Source: Methylomonas methanica (GTDB taxonomy: Bacteria > Pseudomonadota > Gammaproteobacteria > Methylococcales > Methylomonadaceae). Taken from it: a stretch of DNA of 64,000 nt. The DNA lies in contig LUUF01000019.1 in assembly GCA_001644045.1 (NCBI GenBank), forward strand, positions 62,001 to 126,000, written 5' to 3'. A program made the translations under genes and the position numbers. A model generated the notes under the pieces. The model made no database searches, was not told the origin of the DNA, and saw nothing but the letters and a program-made list of their open reading frames with translations. Shown here piece by piece: positions 35,210 to 44,049 of this stretch (position 1 is its first letter; each line of letters starts with the position of its first letter).

Positions 35210-36379
35210 ATGAATGTACCTATGCAATCTCTCGCCAAAACACCGCTGCTCTGCTGTTACCTGCTGGCTGCCGGAATAATAACGGCTTGTTCCGACTCGA
35301 CCGACAAGACGCCAGTACCACCCAAACCACCAACGCCCGCCGGCGAAGTGATCCTGGCGCCCGATTCGCCGAAAAAAGCCTATGTCAAAACCGCCAAGCT
35401 GAGCTTGGCACAACATCCCTTGCTGGAACCCTTGGCCGGCAAAGTCGTGTATGACGAAAGCCTGACCTCGCGCATCAGCTCACCGGTTGCCGGCCGGGTC
35501 GTTGCCACACCTGTTGCGCTGGGTACGCCGGTTCAAGCGGGTTCGACTCTATTGGAATTGGACAGCCCGGATGTCGCCGATGCGGAAGCCGATTTCGCCA
35601 AGGCGCAAGCCGCAGCAACATTGGCCGGCCATGCCTTCAATCGCCAACAAGAGCTATACGCCGGCAAAGCCATTTCCCGCAAGGAACTGGAACAAGCGCA
35701 AAGTGATTTGAGCAGCGCCCGTAGCGATCTGCAACGCGCTACGGACCGTTTAAAAAACCTGCACTTGTCCGCCCGCCAAGCCGATGGCCGCTTCGCGTTG
35801 CGCGCCACGGTGCCCGGCGTGGTAGTGGAACGTAACGTCAATCCGGGCATGGAAGTACGGCCGGACCTGGATACGCCTCTGTATGTGGTCTCCGATCTGA
35901 AGCACTTGACGGTATTGCTGGAGGTGTTCGAAGTCAACATCGGCAAAATCAAGTTAGGACAACAGGTGTCCGTCTCGGTGCCGGCCTATCCCGGCCAGAC
36001 CTTTCCAGCGACGGTGCAATACATCGGCCAGGTACTCGACGAAACCACCCGCACCGTGCAAGTACGTTGCAAACTGGATAATCCGGATGGCAGCCTGATG
36101 CCGGGCATGTACGCCACCATCACGGTAGAAAGCGCGGCGGACGACAAGGCATTCGTGATTCCGCTGACAGCGGTGTTTACCGAAGGCGATGCCGATTATG
36201 TGTTCATCGCCTTGGACGATAACCGCTACCGACAACGCAAGGCCGATATCGGCTTGCGTTTGAAAGACAAGGCGATCGTCACGCAAGGCCTGGAAGCTAA
36301 CGAGCTGCTGGTGACTGAAGGTGCGTTGATGCTGCGCGCCGAAGAAGAAGTCGAAACCGAAAGTAATAACCAGCCCTAG
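35210..36379 (+). CDS. czcB: periplasmic adaptor of heavy-metal RND efflux (CzcB family)
   Basis: Membrane-fusion protein linking the RND pump to the outer-membrane channel. The lipobox AAGIITAC near residues 20-27 marks a lipid-anchored N-terminus; a short Pro-rich linker follows (KTPVPPKPPTP). The lipoyl domain (ISSPVAGRVVATPVALGTPVQAGSTLLELDSPD), the alpha-hairpin (residues 145-195) and the beta-barrel (VVERNVNPGMEVRPDLDTPLYVVSDL) are in normal order. Start could be 35210 or the Met at 35222; the frame further upstream overlaps czcC and is rejected. It is followed 21 bp later by the pump gene. Confidence 0.9.
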   Translation: MNVPMQSLAKTPLLCCYLLAAGIITACSDSTDKTPVPPKPPTPAGEVILAPDSPKKAYVKTAKLSLAQHPLLEPLAGKVVYDESLTSRISSPVAGRVVATPVALGTPVQAGSTLLELDSPDVADAEADFAKAQAAATLAGHAFNRQQELYAGKAISRKELEQAQSDLSSARSDLQRATDRLKNLHLSARQADGRFALRATVPGVVVERNVNPGMEVRPDLDTPLYVVSDLKHLTVLLEVFEVNIGKIKLGQQVSVSVPAYPGQTFPATVQYIGQVLDETTRTVQVRCKLDNPDGSLMPGMYATITVESAADDKAFVIPLTAVFTEGDADYVFIALDDNRYRQRKADIGLRLKDKAIVTQGLEANELLVTEGALMLRAEEEVETESNNQP

Positions 36380-36400
36380 CGCCATACCCAGGACACTGAC

Positions 36401-39400
36401 ATGATCGAGCGTCTTATCGCGTTTTGTTTACAGCAACGGCTGATGGTAATCGGCGCCACGTTGGCGATTGCCGTTTCCGGTATCATCGCCTTCGAAAACC
36501 TGCCGGTCCAGGCCTTTCCGGACGTACAAAACGTCTTTGTACAAGTCGTGACTCAATTTCCCGGCCAGGCACCGGAAGAAGTGGAAAAGCAAATCTCCCT
36601 GCCTATCGAACGGGAAATGAACGGCTTGCCGCATTTGATGAATATGCGTTCGGTATCGATTTTCGGCCTGTCGGTGGTGACGCTGACTTTCGACGACAAG
36701 GCCGAGGATTATTTCTCCCGCCAGCAAGTCCTGGAGCGCCTGCAATACGCCGATATTCCCAGCGAGACCAAACCGCAACTCGGGCCGCTATCCACCGGTG
36801 TCGGCGAGATCTTGCGCTATGTGATCGATGCGAAAAACTTACCCTTAGTGGAGCAACGCGCGTTGCAGGATTGGATCATCGAGCCGCGCTTGCGCTCGGT
36901 ACAGGGCGTAGCGGACGTGGTCGGTTTCGGCGGCGGGGTGAAGGAATATAAAGTCGCCGCCAAGCCGGATCGCCTAAAAAACTATCGCATCGACCTCAAC
37001 CAAGTATTCCAGGCCATCGCCGCCAACAACACCAACACCGGCGGCGGCTATATCGAACATGGCGACGAAGCCTTAGTGGTGCGCGGTACCGGTTTACTGA
37101 AATCCGCCGACGAAATCGGCGAAATCGTGATCACCACCAACGACGGGGTGCCGGTGCGGATCAAGGATGTCGCAGACATCAGCGTAGGGCCACAACCCCG
37201 TAACGGCATGGTAGGCATGAATCAACACGACGATGTAGTGGAAGGCATTGTGTTGTTGATCAAGGGCCGCGACGCAGTCAATGTGCTGGACGGCGTGAAA
37301 CAGAAAATCAAGGAGCTCAACGACTTCGGCTTGCCGCCCGGCGTAAAAATCACGCCGTTCTACGACCGAACCGAGCTGGTGGGACATACCATTCATACCG
37401 TCGAGCACAATATGATAGAAGGCGCGGTATTGATCCTGATTATCCTTCTGGTGTTTTTGCGGCGCTTTGTAGCTGCCCTGCTGGTCACGCTGATTATTCC
37501 GCTATCATTACTGTTTGCTTTTATCCTGGTGGATCTCGGCGGCATTTCCGCCAATCTGATTTCGCTGGGCGCCATCGACTTCGGCATCATTGTCGACGGC
37601 GCTGTGGTACTGGTCGAAGCCGTGATGGTGCAAGTCACGCTGGATTTACAACACAATGCCGATATGCGGCATCTGCGGCAATCGCTGCTCACCACCGCCA
37701 AGGAAATGGGCCGGCCCATCCTGTTTTCCAAAGCCATCATCATCATCGCCTTTTTGCCGATTTTTACCTTCCAGCGCGTGGAAGCCAAAATCTTTTCGCC
37801 GATGGCCTATACCCTGAGTTTTGCGCTAGTGGCTTCCATGCTGTTCAGCCTAACCTTTGTGCCGGCCATGCTGACTTATTTGCTGGGTCCGAAACTCGCC
37901 GAGCAACACAATCCGCTGGTGCACGCGATGGAACACCATTACCGGCGGACGCTGGAATGGGTGTTACGGCATGCACGGGCCGTATTCATAGCGGCAATCA
38001 CCGCGCTGGTGCTCAGCTTCATGTCCGTAAAACTGATAGGCACCGAATTCATGCCCAAGCTCGACGAAGGCAATATCTGGCTGACCATTACTTTGCCGAC
38101 GCCGGTATCGCTGAGCACTGCCAAACAACTGGAACGGCAGGTCCGCGAAACGCTGGAAACCTTTTCGGAAGCCAACACCATCATCACCCAACTGGGTCGC
38201 CCGGAAGACGGCACCGACCCCAAAGGCTTTAATAATCTGGAAGTGCTGATCGATCTGAAACCCAAGGATACCTGGCGTTACAAGCGCAAAGACGATCTGG
38301 TGCAGGCCATGGACAAGGCACTGGCAATCTTTCCGGGCATACTCACCAACTTTTCCCAGGTGATTCAGGACAACGTCGAAGAGGCCATTTCCGGCGTGAA
38401 AGGCGAAATCGCCATTAAAATCTTCGGCAGCGATTTGCAAACCTTGCAGGACAGGGCCGATCAAGTCACGCATATTCTGGCCGGCATTCAGGGCGCCACC
38501 GACGTCGCCGCCGAGCAGCAAGCCGGCCTGGCGCAAGTGATTGTCGACATCGACCGGGCCAAAGTGTCGCGCTATGGCATCAATGTCGCCGATGTGGAGC
38601 GGGTGATGGAAATCGGCATGGGCGGCAAGGCGGCCTCGCAGTTTCTGGAAGGCGAACGCCGTTTCGACATCACCCTGCGTTACGAAGACAGCGCCCGTAA
38701 TTCGGTAGCCAATCTGGAAAATCTGACGGTGCAAACTCCAAGCGGCCAACGCATTCCGCTAGCCGAGCTGGCCACCATCAAAATCAATCAAGGCGCGTCC
38801 CGCATCAGCCGCGAAGACAATATGCGGCGCATCGCGATCAAATGTAATCTGATCGACCGCGACCAGGGCAGCTTCGTCGCCGAAGCCCAGCAAAAAGTCG
38901 CGGCACAAGTCGATTTACCGCCCGGTTATCACATCGTCTGGAGCGGCCAGTTCGAAAACCAGCAACGGGCGATGAAGCGGCTGGCCGTCATCGTGCCCAT
39001 CAGCCTGGGCCTGATTTTTGTACTGTTGTTCTGGGCTTTCATGTCGATTAAAAATGCCTTATTGATCGTGATGAACGTGCCGTTCGCGATGATAGGCGGC
39101 TTGCTGATTCTGTTGGCTACCGGCATTAACCTGAGCGTGTCGGCTGCGGTCGGCTTCATTGCCCTGTTCGGGATTGCCGTGCAAAATGGGGTGATTTTGG
39201 TTTCGCAATTGAACAAGCTGCGCCGCGACGGCCAAAAATTGCACGACGCCATCGTCAACGGCTCGGTGAGTCGCTTGCGGCCGGTGGTGATGACGGCTTT
39301 GATGGCGATGCTGGGTTTGTTTCCGGCCGCGCTGTCGACCAGCGTCGGCTCCGAAACCGCCAAGCCGTTTGCGATCGTGATTATCGGCGGCCTGATCACC

Positions 39401-39469
39401 GCCACCCTGTTGACCTTGACCCTGCTACCCGCGCTGTATCGCTATTTCGCCGAACCTGACGAGCCTTAG
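36401..39469 (+). CDS. czcA: heavy-metal efflux RND pump (CzcA family)
   Basis: Inner-membrane proton-driven pump of 1022 residues in the HME-RND subfamily. It begins MIERLIAFCLQQRLMVI and has two sets of large periplasmic loops. The fourth membrane helix reads IDFGIIVDGAVVLVEAV near 385-400; the D-F-G...D-G-A...V-E pattern is that of divalent-cation exporters (Zn, Co, Cd, Ni), not the Cu/Ag (CusA) form, which lacks the first Asp. The usual VEN is VEA here. The exact metal cannot be read from sequence. It precedes the PII-like gene by 9 bp, indicating one operon. Confidence 0.92.
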   Translation: MIERLIAFCLQQRLMVIGATLAIAVSGIIAFENLPVQAFPDVQNVFVQVVTQFPGQAPEEVEKQISLPIEREMNGLPHLMNMRSVSIFGLSVVTLTFDDKAEDYFSRQQVLERLQYADIPSETKPQLGPLSTGVGEILRYVIDAKNLPLVEQRALQDWIIEPRLRSVQGVADVVGFGGGVKEYKVAAKPDRLKNYRIDLNQVFQAIAANNTNTGGGYIEHGDEALVVRGTGLLKSADEIGEIVITTNDGVPVRIKDVADISVGPQPRNGMVGMNQHDDVVEGIVLLIKGRDAVNVLDGVKQKIKELNDFGLPPGVKITPFYDRTELVGHTIHTVEHNMIEGAVLILIILLVFLRRFVAALLVTLIIPLSLLFAFILVDLGGISANLISLGAIDFGIIVDGAVVLVEAVMVQVTLDLQHNADMRHLRQSLLTTAKEMGRPILFSKAIIIIAFLPIFTFQRVEAKIFSPMAYTLSFALVASMLFSLTFVPAMLTYLLGPKLAEQHNPLVHAMEHHYRRTLEWVLRHARAVFIAAITALVLSFMSVKLIGTEFMPKLDEGNIWLTITLPTPVSLSTAKQLERQVRETLETFSEANTIITQLGRPEDGTDPKGFNNLEVLIDLKPKDTWRYKRKDDLVQAMDKALAIFPGILTNFSQVIQDNVEEAISGVKGEIAIKIFGSDLQTLQDRADQVTHILAGIQGATDVAAEQQAGLAQVIVDIDRAKVSRYGINVADVERVMEIGMGGKAASQFLEGERRFDITLRYEDSARNSVANLENLTVQTPSGQRIPLAELATIKINQGASRISREDNMRRIAIKCNLIDRDQGSFVAEAQQKVAAQVDLPPGYHIVWSGQFENQQRAMKRLAVIVPISLGLIFVLLFWAFMSIKNALLIVMNVPFAMIGGLLILLATGINLSVSAAVGFIALFGIAVQNGVILVSQLNKLRRDGQKLHDAIVNGSVSRLRPVVMTALMAMLGLFPAALSTSVGSETAKPFAIVIIGGLITATLLTLTLLPALYRYFAEPDEP

Positions 39470-39478
39470 AGGATTACC

Positions 39479-39805
39479 ATGAAAGAAATTCGCGCTTATG
39501 TGCAACCGCACAAGCTTAGCCAGATTACGATGGCTTTGATGGAGATCCCGGGCTTTCCGGGCATGTCGATAGTCGATTGCGAAGGCTTCGGCCGCGAACG
39601 CACGGAACACGTTCAGGATTACAAACCGTTTCTGGCCCGCAAACGCCTGGAGATCTTTGCGCCGGACGAGCTGGTGGACATCATTTTCGAAACCATCATG
39701 CGCACCGCCCGCAGCGGGCATCATGGCGACGGCAAGGTTTACATCATCGACGCGCACGAAGGCGGCCGCATCAGTAGCGGCGAGCGGGATAAGGATTTGG
39801 GCTGA
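39479..39805 (+). CDS. non-canonical PII-family regulator linked to metal efflux (PII-NG type)
   Basis: A 108-residue PII-like protein. The core is recognisable (MKEIRAYVQPHKLSQITMALMEIPGFPGMSI at the start; RKRLEIFAPDELVDIIFETIMRTARSGHHGDGKVYI near 56-90). The T-loop is changed: the uridylylated Tyr region is replaced by GRERTEHVQDYKPFLA, and the B-loop GKxGDGKI is SGHHGDGKV. A divergent PII group encoded next to CzcA/CusA-type pumps has been described, and this gene fits it. It sits 9 bp after czcA, so it is likely a small trimeric modulator of the pump; ligand unknown. Confidence 0.85.
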   Translation: MKEIRAYVQPHKLSQITMALMEIPGFPGMSIVDCEGFGRERTEHVQDYKPFLARKRLEIFAPDELVDIIFETIMRTARSGHHGDGKVYIIDAHEGGRISSGERDKDLG

Positions 39806-39807
39806 CC

Positions 39808-41274
39808 GTGATGTGCAATCGACCCTGCGAGGCAGTTTTCTACGGTGCCGTGTTGGTGCTGATGCTTTGTGTTGCCGACACGCAAGCCGAGGAACAACAG
39901 CCCGATGCCGAAGACGGAAATTTTTCGTTTATGCAGTTACTGGCCGATCAGGGCTGGCACGATATGGCCGACGAACGCTGGAATGCCTATGGCCAAGCTA
40001 CTTATATTTCCAGCTGGAAACCAACCTTCCCTGCCCAATACACCAATCTCAACGGTACGCCGCACTCGCTGCTGCCCGAAGCCGAGCGCAGTTTCACCGG
40101 CACGGTCACCGCTTATTTTGGCTTGAAAGCCTGGCAAGGCGGCGAAATCTATCTGGCGCCGGAAATGATTTCCGAACTGCCCCTATCGGATTTAAAGGGT
40201 TTGGGCGGCAGCATCCAGAACTTTGAATTGCAAAAATCCGGCTCGGTGAGCGCCACTTGGTATAAATCGCGCTTTTACTTAAAACAGACTTTCAATCTGG
40301 GCGGCGACAGTCATCGTGTGGCGTCCGGGCCCATGCAATTGGCGGGTAGTTTTAATAGCCATCGCTTGGTAATTACCGGCGGCAACCTCAGCATTCTGGA
40401 TATTTTCGATAAGAACAGCTATGCCGCCGATTTGCGCCAGCAATTTTTGAACATGGCGTTTCTGACCAATGCCGCTTACGACTTCGCCGCCGATGCGCGC
40501 GGCTACAGCGTGGGTTTGGCGGCCGAATATTATTTCGACGACTGGACCTTTCGATTGGGCCGCTTCGCCACGCCGCAAAACCCCAACGACTTGCCGCTGG
40601 ATTTCCGGATGTTCAAATATTACGGCGATCAGATGGAGATTGAACATCGTCATGAACTATTTAAACAGCCGGGCGCCGTCAGGCTATTGGCGTACCGGAA
40701 CCGCGAACGGATGGGCCGCTGGGACGATGCCATCGCCGCCTACCAGGCCAATCCGGCGCAAAACGCCGCCAATTGCACGAGCTTCAACTACGACTCGGCC
40801 AATAACGGCGCGCCCGATCTATGCTGGGTGCGTAAAGCCAACGTCAAAATGGGCATAGGCATCAATCTGGAACAGCAGCTGGTTGACGGCATCGGCGTGT
40901 TTTTGCGCGGCATGGTCAGCGACGGTAAAACCGAAGTGTATTCCTATACATCGGCGGACCGCTCGCTATCGTTCGGCACCCTGATCGGCGGCGACAGTTG
41001 GGGCAGGCATTACGATGCGCTGGGCGTAGCTTATGCCAGCAGCTGGATTTCCGCCGGACATGCCGAGTATTTGCGCCTGGGCGGCGTAGACGGTTTTATC
41101 GGCGACGGCAATCTGCGCTATCGGCCCGAACAAGTGGTCGATATTTATTACAAACTGCGCCTGCTGCCGTCCGCCTGGATGACGCTGGATTACCAGCACA
41201 TCGCCAACCCCGCCTACAACGCGGATCGCGGGCCTGTCGATGTGTATGGCGTCAGGGCGCATTTTGAGTTTTAG
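39808..41274 (+). CDS. OprB-like carbohydrate-selective porin family protein
   Basis: Outer-membrane barrel of about 488 residues starting GTG 39808 or ATG 39811, only 2 bp after the PII-like gene, so it is almost certainly in the same operon. A signal peptide ends near DTQAEE. The mature sequence has alternating strand patterns (YGQATYISSWKPTFPAQYTNLNG; ETAYFGLKAW-like segments; WTFRLGRFATPQNPN) and terminates with VRAHFEF, whose C-terminal Phe is typical of barrels. The GGNLSILDIFDKNSYA segment matches OprB-type porins. A sugar porin in a metal operon is unexpected; it may instead admit metal complexes or other solutes. Confidence 0.75.
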   Translation: MMCNRPCEAVFYGAVLVLMLCVADTQAEEQQPDAEDGNFSFMQLLADQGWHDMADERWNAYGQATYISSWKPTFPAQYTNLNGTPHSLLPEAERSFTGTVTAYFGLKAWQGGEIYLAPEMISELPLSDLKGLGGSIQNFELQKSGSVSATWYKSRFYLKQTFNLGGDSHRVASGPMQLAGSFNSHRLVITGGNLSILDIFDKNSYAADLRQQFLNMAFLTNAAYDFAADARGYSVGLAAEYYFDDWTFRLGRFATPQNPNDLPLDFRMFKYYGDQMEIEHRHELFKQPGAVRLLAYRNRERMGRWDDAIAAYQANPAQNAANCTSFNYDSANNGAPDLCWVRKANVKMGIGINLEQQLVDGIGVFLRGMVSDGKTEVYSYTSADRSLSFGTLIGGDSWGRHYDALGVAYASSWISAGHAEYLRLGGVDGFIGDGNLRYRPEQVVDIYYKLRLLPSAWMTLDYQHIANPAYNADRGPVDVYGVRAHFEF

Positions 41275-41289
41275 TCGAGCCCGCTCGAC
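41274..41289. terminator. palindrome at the end of the czc operon
   Basis: GTCGAGC and GCTCGAC are perfect 7-bp arms around CC, beginning at the porin stop codon. There is no U-tract. It may mark the operon end. Confidence 0.35.
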
Positions 41290-41313
41290 ACAGTCCACGC
41301 CGGAGAAATAGTC

Positions 41314-41691
41314 ATGCCTAAAGCAAACACAACAGAGATTCGTTGGTTGCCCGATGTGGAAGAACATGATTACCCAGCGGCCGGATCTTATCTCAGCATC
41401 CTTTACAGCGACGACAAGGTAGCCGAGATGATAGCCCTATTAAAAATTGCCGCCGTGGTGCAATTCAAGGCCAAAGACATCTTCAGGGCATCACAGTTGT
41501 CATTATTGGGCGTCAGCAATTTGCATGTGGAAAAAGATAGAAAAAAGATCCGGAAACAGAAAAGTATTTCTCCTTTACTGCTGGTCCGAGATTCGCAAAA
41601 TGGCAAAGTGATCATTGCCGATGGCTACCACCGTTTGTGCGCCATTTACGGGTTTAATGAAGATGCATTGATCAGTTGCAAGATTATATAA
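41314..41691 (+). CDS. small ParB-like domain protein
   Basis: A 125-residue cytoplasmic protein. The C-terminal part (ISPLLLVRDSQNGKVIIADGYHRLCAIYGFNEDALI) resembles the ParB/Srx nuclease-like fold, with ADGYHR in place of the GERR box. The N-terminal 80 residues (IRWLPDVEEHDYPAAGSYLSILYSD) are not recognised. No DNA-binding helix-turn-helix is visible, and the protein is half the size of true ParB. Its neighbours (porin, hydrolase) do not explain its role. Confidence 0.6.
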   Translation: MPKANTTEIRWLPDVEEHDYPAAGSYLSILYSDDKVAEMIALLKIAAVVQFKAKDIFRASQLSLLGVSNLHVEKDRKKIRKQKSISPLLLVRDSQNGKVIIADGYHRLCAIYGFNEDALISCKII

Positions 41692-41759
41692 GCCTGATCA
41701 ACTCAAAAACTCGATAAACCAAGAGATCCAGCTACCTCAAATATGAGGCAACAATTTTG

Positions 41760-42635
41760 ATGAAGCGCATATTGCAGATGAGCGGAGTATTTTTACTGAT
41801 CTTCTTTTTCGCCATTTGGATTTGGTTAAGCCCGATGTCGGGTAACTTTCTAAATTACCTAATATGGAAAGCGACAACCAGCACCCAAACGGTCAGTGGC
41901 GACATTGAAAATCATGGCGCCCACATTCGGTATGTCGCTTACGGCCGGGGCGAGCCCATCCTGTTACTGCATGGCGGCTTGAGCAATAAACTCAGCTGGT
42001 TTTCGCAGATACCCTGGCTGGTGAAATTGGGAAAGCAGGTCGTGCTGATTGATACACGTGGACACGGCGAGTCGACACCCGGTCATTCTGCGCTGAGCTA
42101 TCAGGTTTTTGCGGAAGACACCTTGTTGGTGTTGGATCGGTTGGGTATTCAACGTACCGATATTGTCGGCTGGAGCGATGGCGGCATTATTGCGCTGTTA
42201 TTGGGCCTGGAGTCCCCGCAACGCGTGGGGAAAATCATCGCGATAAGCGCCAATTTCCACCCCTCGGGTGTAATCCAGGCAGCCGACAACACTCAAGTTG
42301 ATGCAATAAGCCCACCGCAGCATAAAATCATCGATTGGCTGCGAGGCTGGTGGTCCGGCGCGGGAGAAAACCACCCGGCTCTGGAAGCGGAAATCAAGGC
42401 CCTGTGGCGCGTGGCACCGCAACTCAAGCATGCGGATTTGCGGGCAATTACCGCACCGACCTTAGTTATTGCCGGCGAAAACGACATTATCGATCTCCCC
42501 CACTCGGGCGAATTGGCGCAAATGTTGGCGAGCGCAAAAATAGAAATTGTCTTGGGCGCTGGCCATGCGGCACCGGTTACTCACCCGCGCCAGATTAACC
42601 AGTTAATTGCGTCATTCTTGGACTTAAACCAGTGA
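41760..42635 (+). CDS. alpha/beta-hydrolase, membrane-anchored
   Basis: A hydrolase with an N-terminal signal anchor (MKRILQMSGVFLLIFFFAIWIWL) followed by the fold's motifs: LLLHGGLSNKLSW (oxyanion), IDTRGHGES, VGWSDGGIIALLLG with the nucleophile in GWSDGG, VIAGENDIID with the acid, and GAGHAAPVTHP with the histidine. ATG 41760 follows GAGG eleven bases upstream and is preferred over TTG 41757. It ends 37 bp before the VirJ-like gene, so it may belong to the envelope-lipid group. Substrate unknown. Confidence 0.8.
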   Translation: MKRILQMSGVFLLIFFFAIWIWLSPMSGNFLNYLIWKATTSTQTVSGDIENHGAHIRYVAYGRGEPILLLHGGLSNKLSWFSQIPWLVKLGKQVVLIDTRGHGESTPGHSALSYQVFAEDTLLVLDRLGIQRTDIVGWSDGGIIALLLGLESPQRVGKIIAISANFHPSGVIQAADNTQVDAISPPQHKIIDWLRGWWSGAGENHPALEAEIKALWRVAPQLKHADLRAITAPTLVIAGENDIIDLPHSGELAQMLASAKIEIVLGAGHAAPVTHPRQINQLIASFLDLNQ

Positions 42636-42672
42636 TGCACTATGCCTTAAGCGCTTTTTGCTGGGTCAGACT

Positions 42673-44025
42673 ATGAAAATAAAAAGAGTACTCTTGGTAT
42701 TTCTGACTTTAGGGGTCATATCCGCGGGTGTCTGGCTAAGCGTTCAGAAAAGGCCGCTGCTTGTAGAAAAACAGCTCACTAGCGAAAATTTCGGCTATAT
42801 AAGTATTGCCGAACCGCTATGGGACTCTCAAGGCATGGTGCTGGTCTTTGTCGACACCCAAAAATTTCCGGCCAAAGCCTTGGCTCAGCGACTGGCGGCG
42901 ACCGGTGTGACGGCAGCTGTCATCGATACCGCCAAGATTTTCAAACACTTTAATGCTGAAAACGAAGAATGCCTGGATGGCCACTTTGTCGCGACCACCA
43001 TCAATGCGTTAGTAACACAACTGCCCGACCCGGCGGTCAACCGGCTGATAGTTGCCGGGCTTGCCGACGGGGCATTGCTACCGTTTCTGAATGCCCAAGC
43101 TCCGCTTGGGAACGCAGCTATCAATCTTTCTATCGGTTTTTCGGTGGCCTTACCAGCCGATTTAGACCTATGCCCACCATTAAGTAGCTCGCAGAAGAAT
43201 AAGCAACGCCTACTGATTTCCGCGCCAGCCCCCGAAGGCAATTGGCGTTCGGTGTGGACCGAGCAACCTGCTGACGAAACCGCGGTGTTTATCCGCACAT
43301 TAGGCGATGTCGATACCCGGATTGCCGCTTACGATACCCCACTGGACGACCTGTTGATCGAAGAAGTCAAAACGGCTATGGGTCAAAGCAAGCAGGCGTC
43401 TCCACCGATGCCGGTGGTGGAAGTGCCTGCCGCCAAACCCAGCGACACCGTCACGCTGTTCTATTCCGGCGACGGCGGCTGGCGCGACCTGGACAGAACC
43501 GTGGCCGGCGAGATGGCGGCACAAAATTATTCGGTAGTTGGGGTCGATGTCTTACGCTATTTCTGGGAGCATAAAACGCCGGAACAGGCTGCCGCCGATC
43601 TGGCCGCCACCATGGCTTACTATCGAAAAAACTGGGGCGTAAAGTCCTTTGTGTTAGCCGGTTACTCGTTCGGCGCCGACATCTTGCCTCCCGTTTACAA
43701 CCGTCTGTCGGCACAGGATCAACACAGCGTGTCGCTGCTGGTGCTGTTGGCACTGGCCGATCATGCGGATTTTGAAATCCACGTGACCGGCTGGCTTGGG
43801 AAAAGCGGCGGAGAACACGCGTTGGCGCCGGAACTGATAAAGCTGCCGAAACAGAAAATCCTGTGTGTCTATGGCAAAGACGAAAAGGCCAAAACCGCCT
43901 GTACTGCTCTGATAAATAGCGACGCCAGTATTCTGGAATTGCCCGGCGGCCACCATTTCGACCAAGACTACCCCAAATTGACCCGGCAAATTCTGGATGT
44001 TTACCAACGCCACGGCATTCACTAA
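42673..44025 (+). CDS. VirJ/AcvB-family protein, probable lysyl-phosphatidylglycerol hydrolase
   Basis: Secreted alpha/beta-hydrolase of about 450 residues. A signal anchor (MKIKRVLLVFLTLGVISAGVWL) precedes a poorly conserved N-terminal domain and the C-terminal VirJ domain, from about 255: VTLFYSGDGGWRDLDRTVAGEM, VDVLRYFWEHKTPEQAA, and the nucleophile elbow LAGYSFGADILPPVYNRL, with catalytic His in GGHHFDQDY. In Agrobacterium, AcvB cleaves lysyl-phosphatidylglycerol in the periplasm. The next gene, 24 bp away, encodes the synthase MprF, which strongly supports the same activity here. ATG 42673 is chosen over 42658 because it starts the signal. Confidence 0.88.
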   Translation: MKIKRVLLVFLTLGVISAGVWLSVQKRPLLVEKQLTSENFGYISIAEPLWDSQGMVLVFVDTQKFPAKALAQRLAATGVTAAVIDTAKIFKHFNAENEECLDGHFVATTINALVTQLPDPAVNRLIVAGLADGALLPFLNAQAPLGNAAINLSIGFSVALPADLDLCPPLSSSQKNKQRLLISAPAPEGNWRSVWTEQPADETAVFIRTLGDVDTRIAAYDTPLDDLLIEEVKTAMGQSKQASPPMPVVEVPAAKPSDTVTLFYSGDGGWRDLDRTVAGEMAAQNYSVVGVDVLRYFWEHKTPEQAAADLAATMAYYRKNWGVKSFVLAGYSFGADILPPVYNRLSAQDQHSVSLLVLLALADHADFEIHVTGWLGKSGGEHALAPELIKLPKQKILCVYGKDEKAKTACTALINSDASILELPGGHHFDQDYPKLTRQILDVYQRHGIH

Positions 44026-44049
44026 TTTCATAGCGGCATTCAGCAAACC

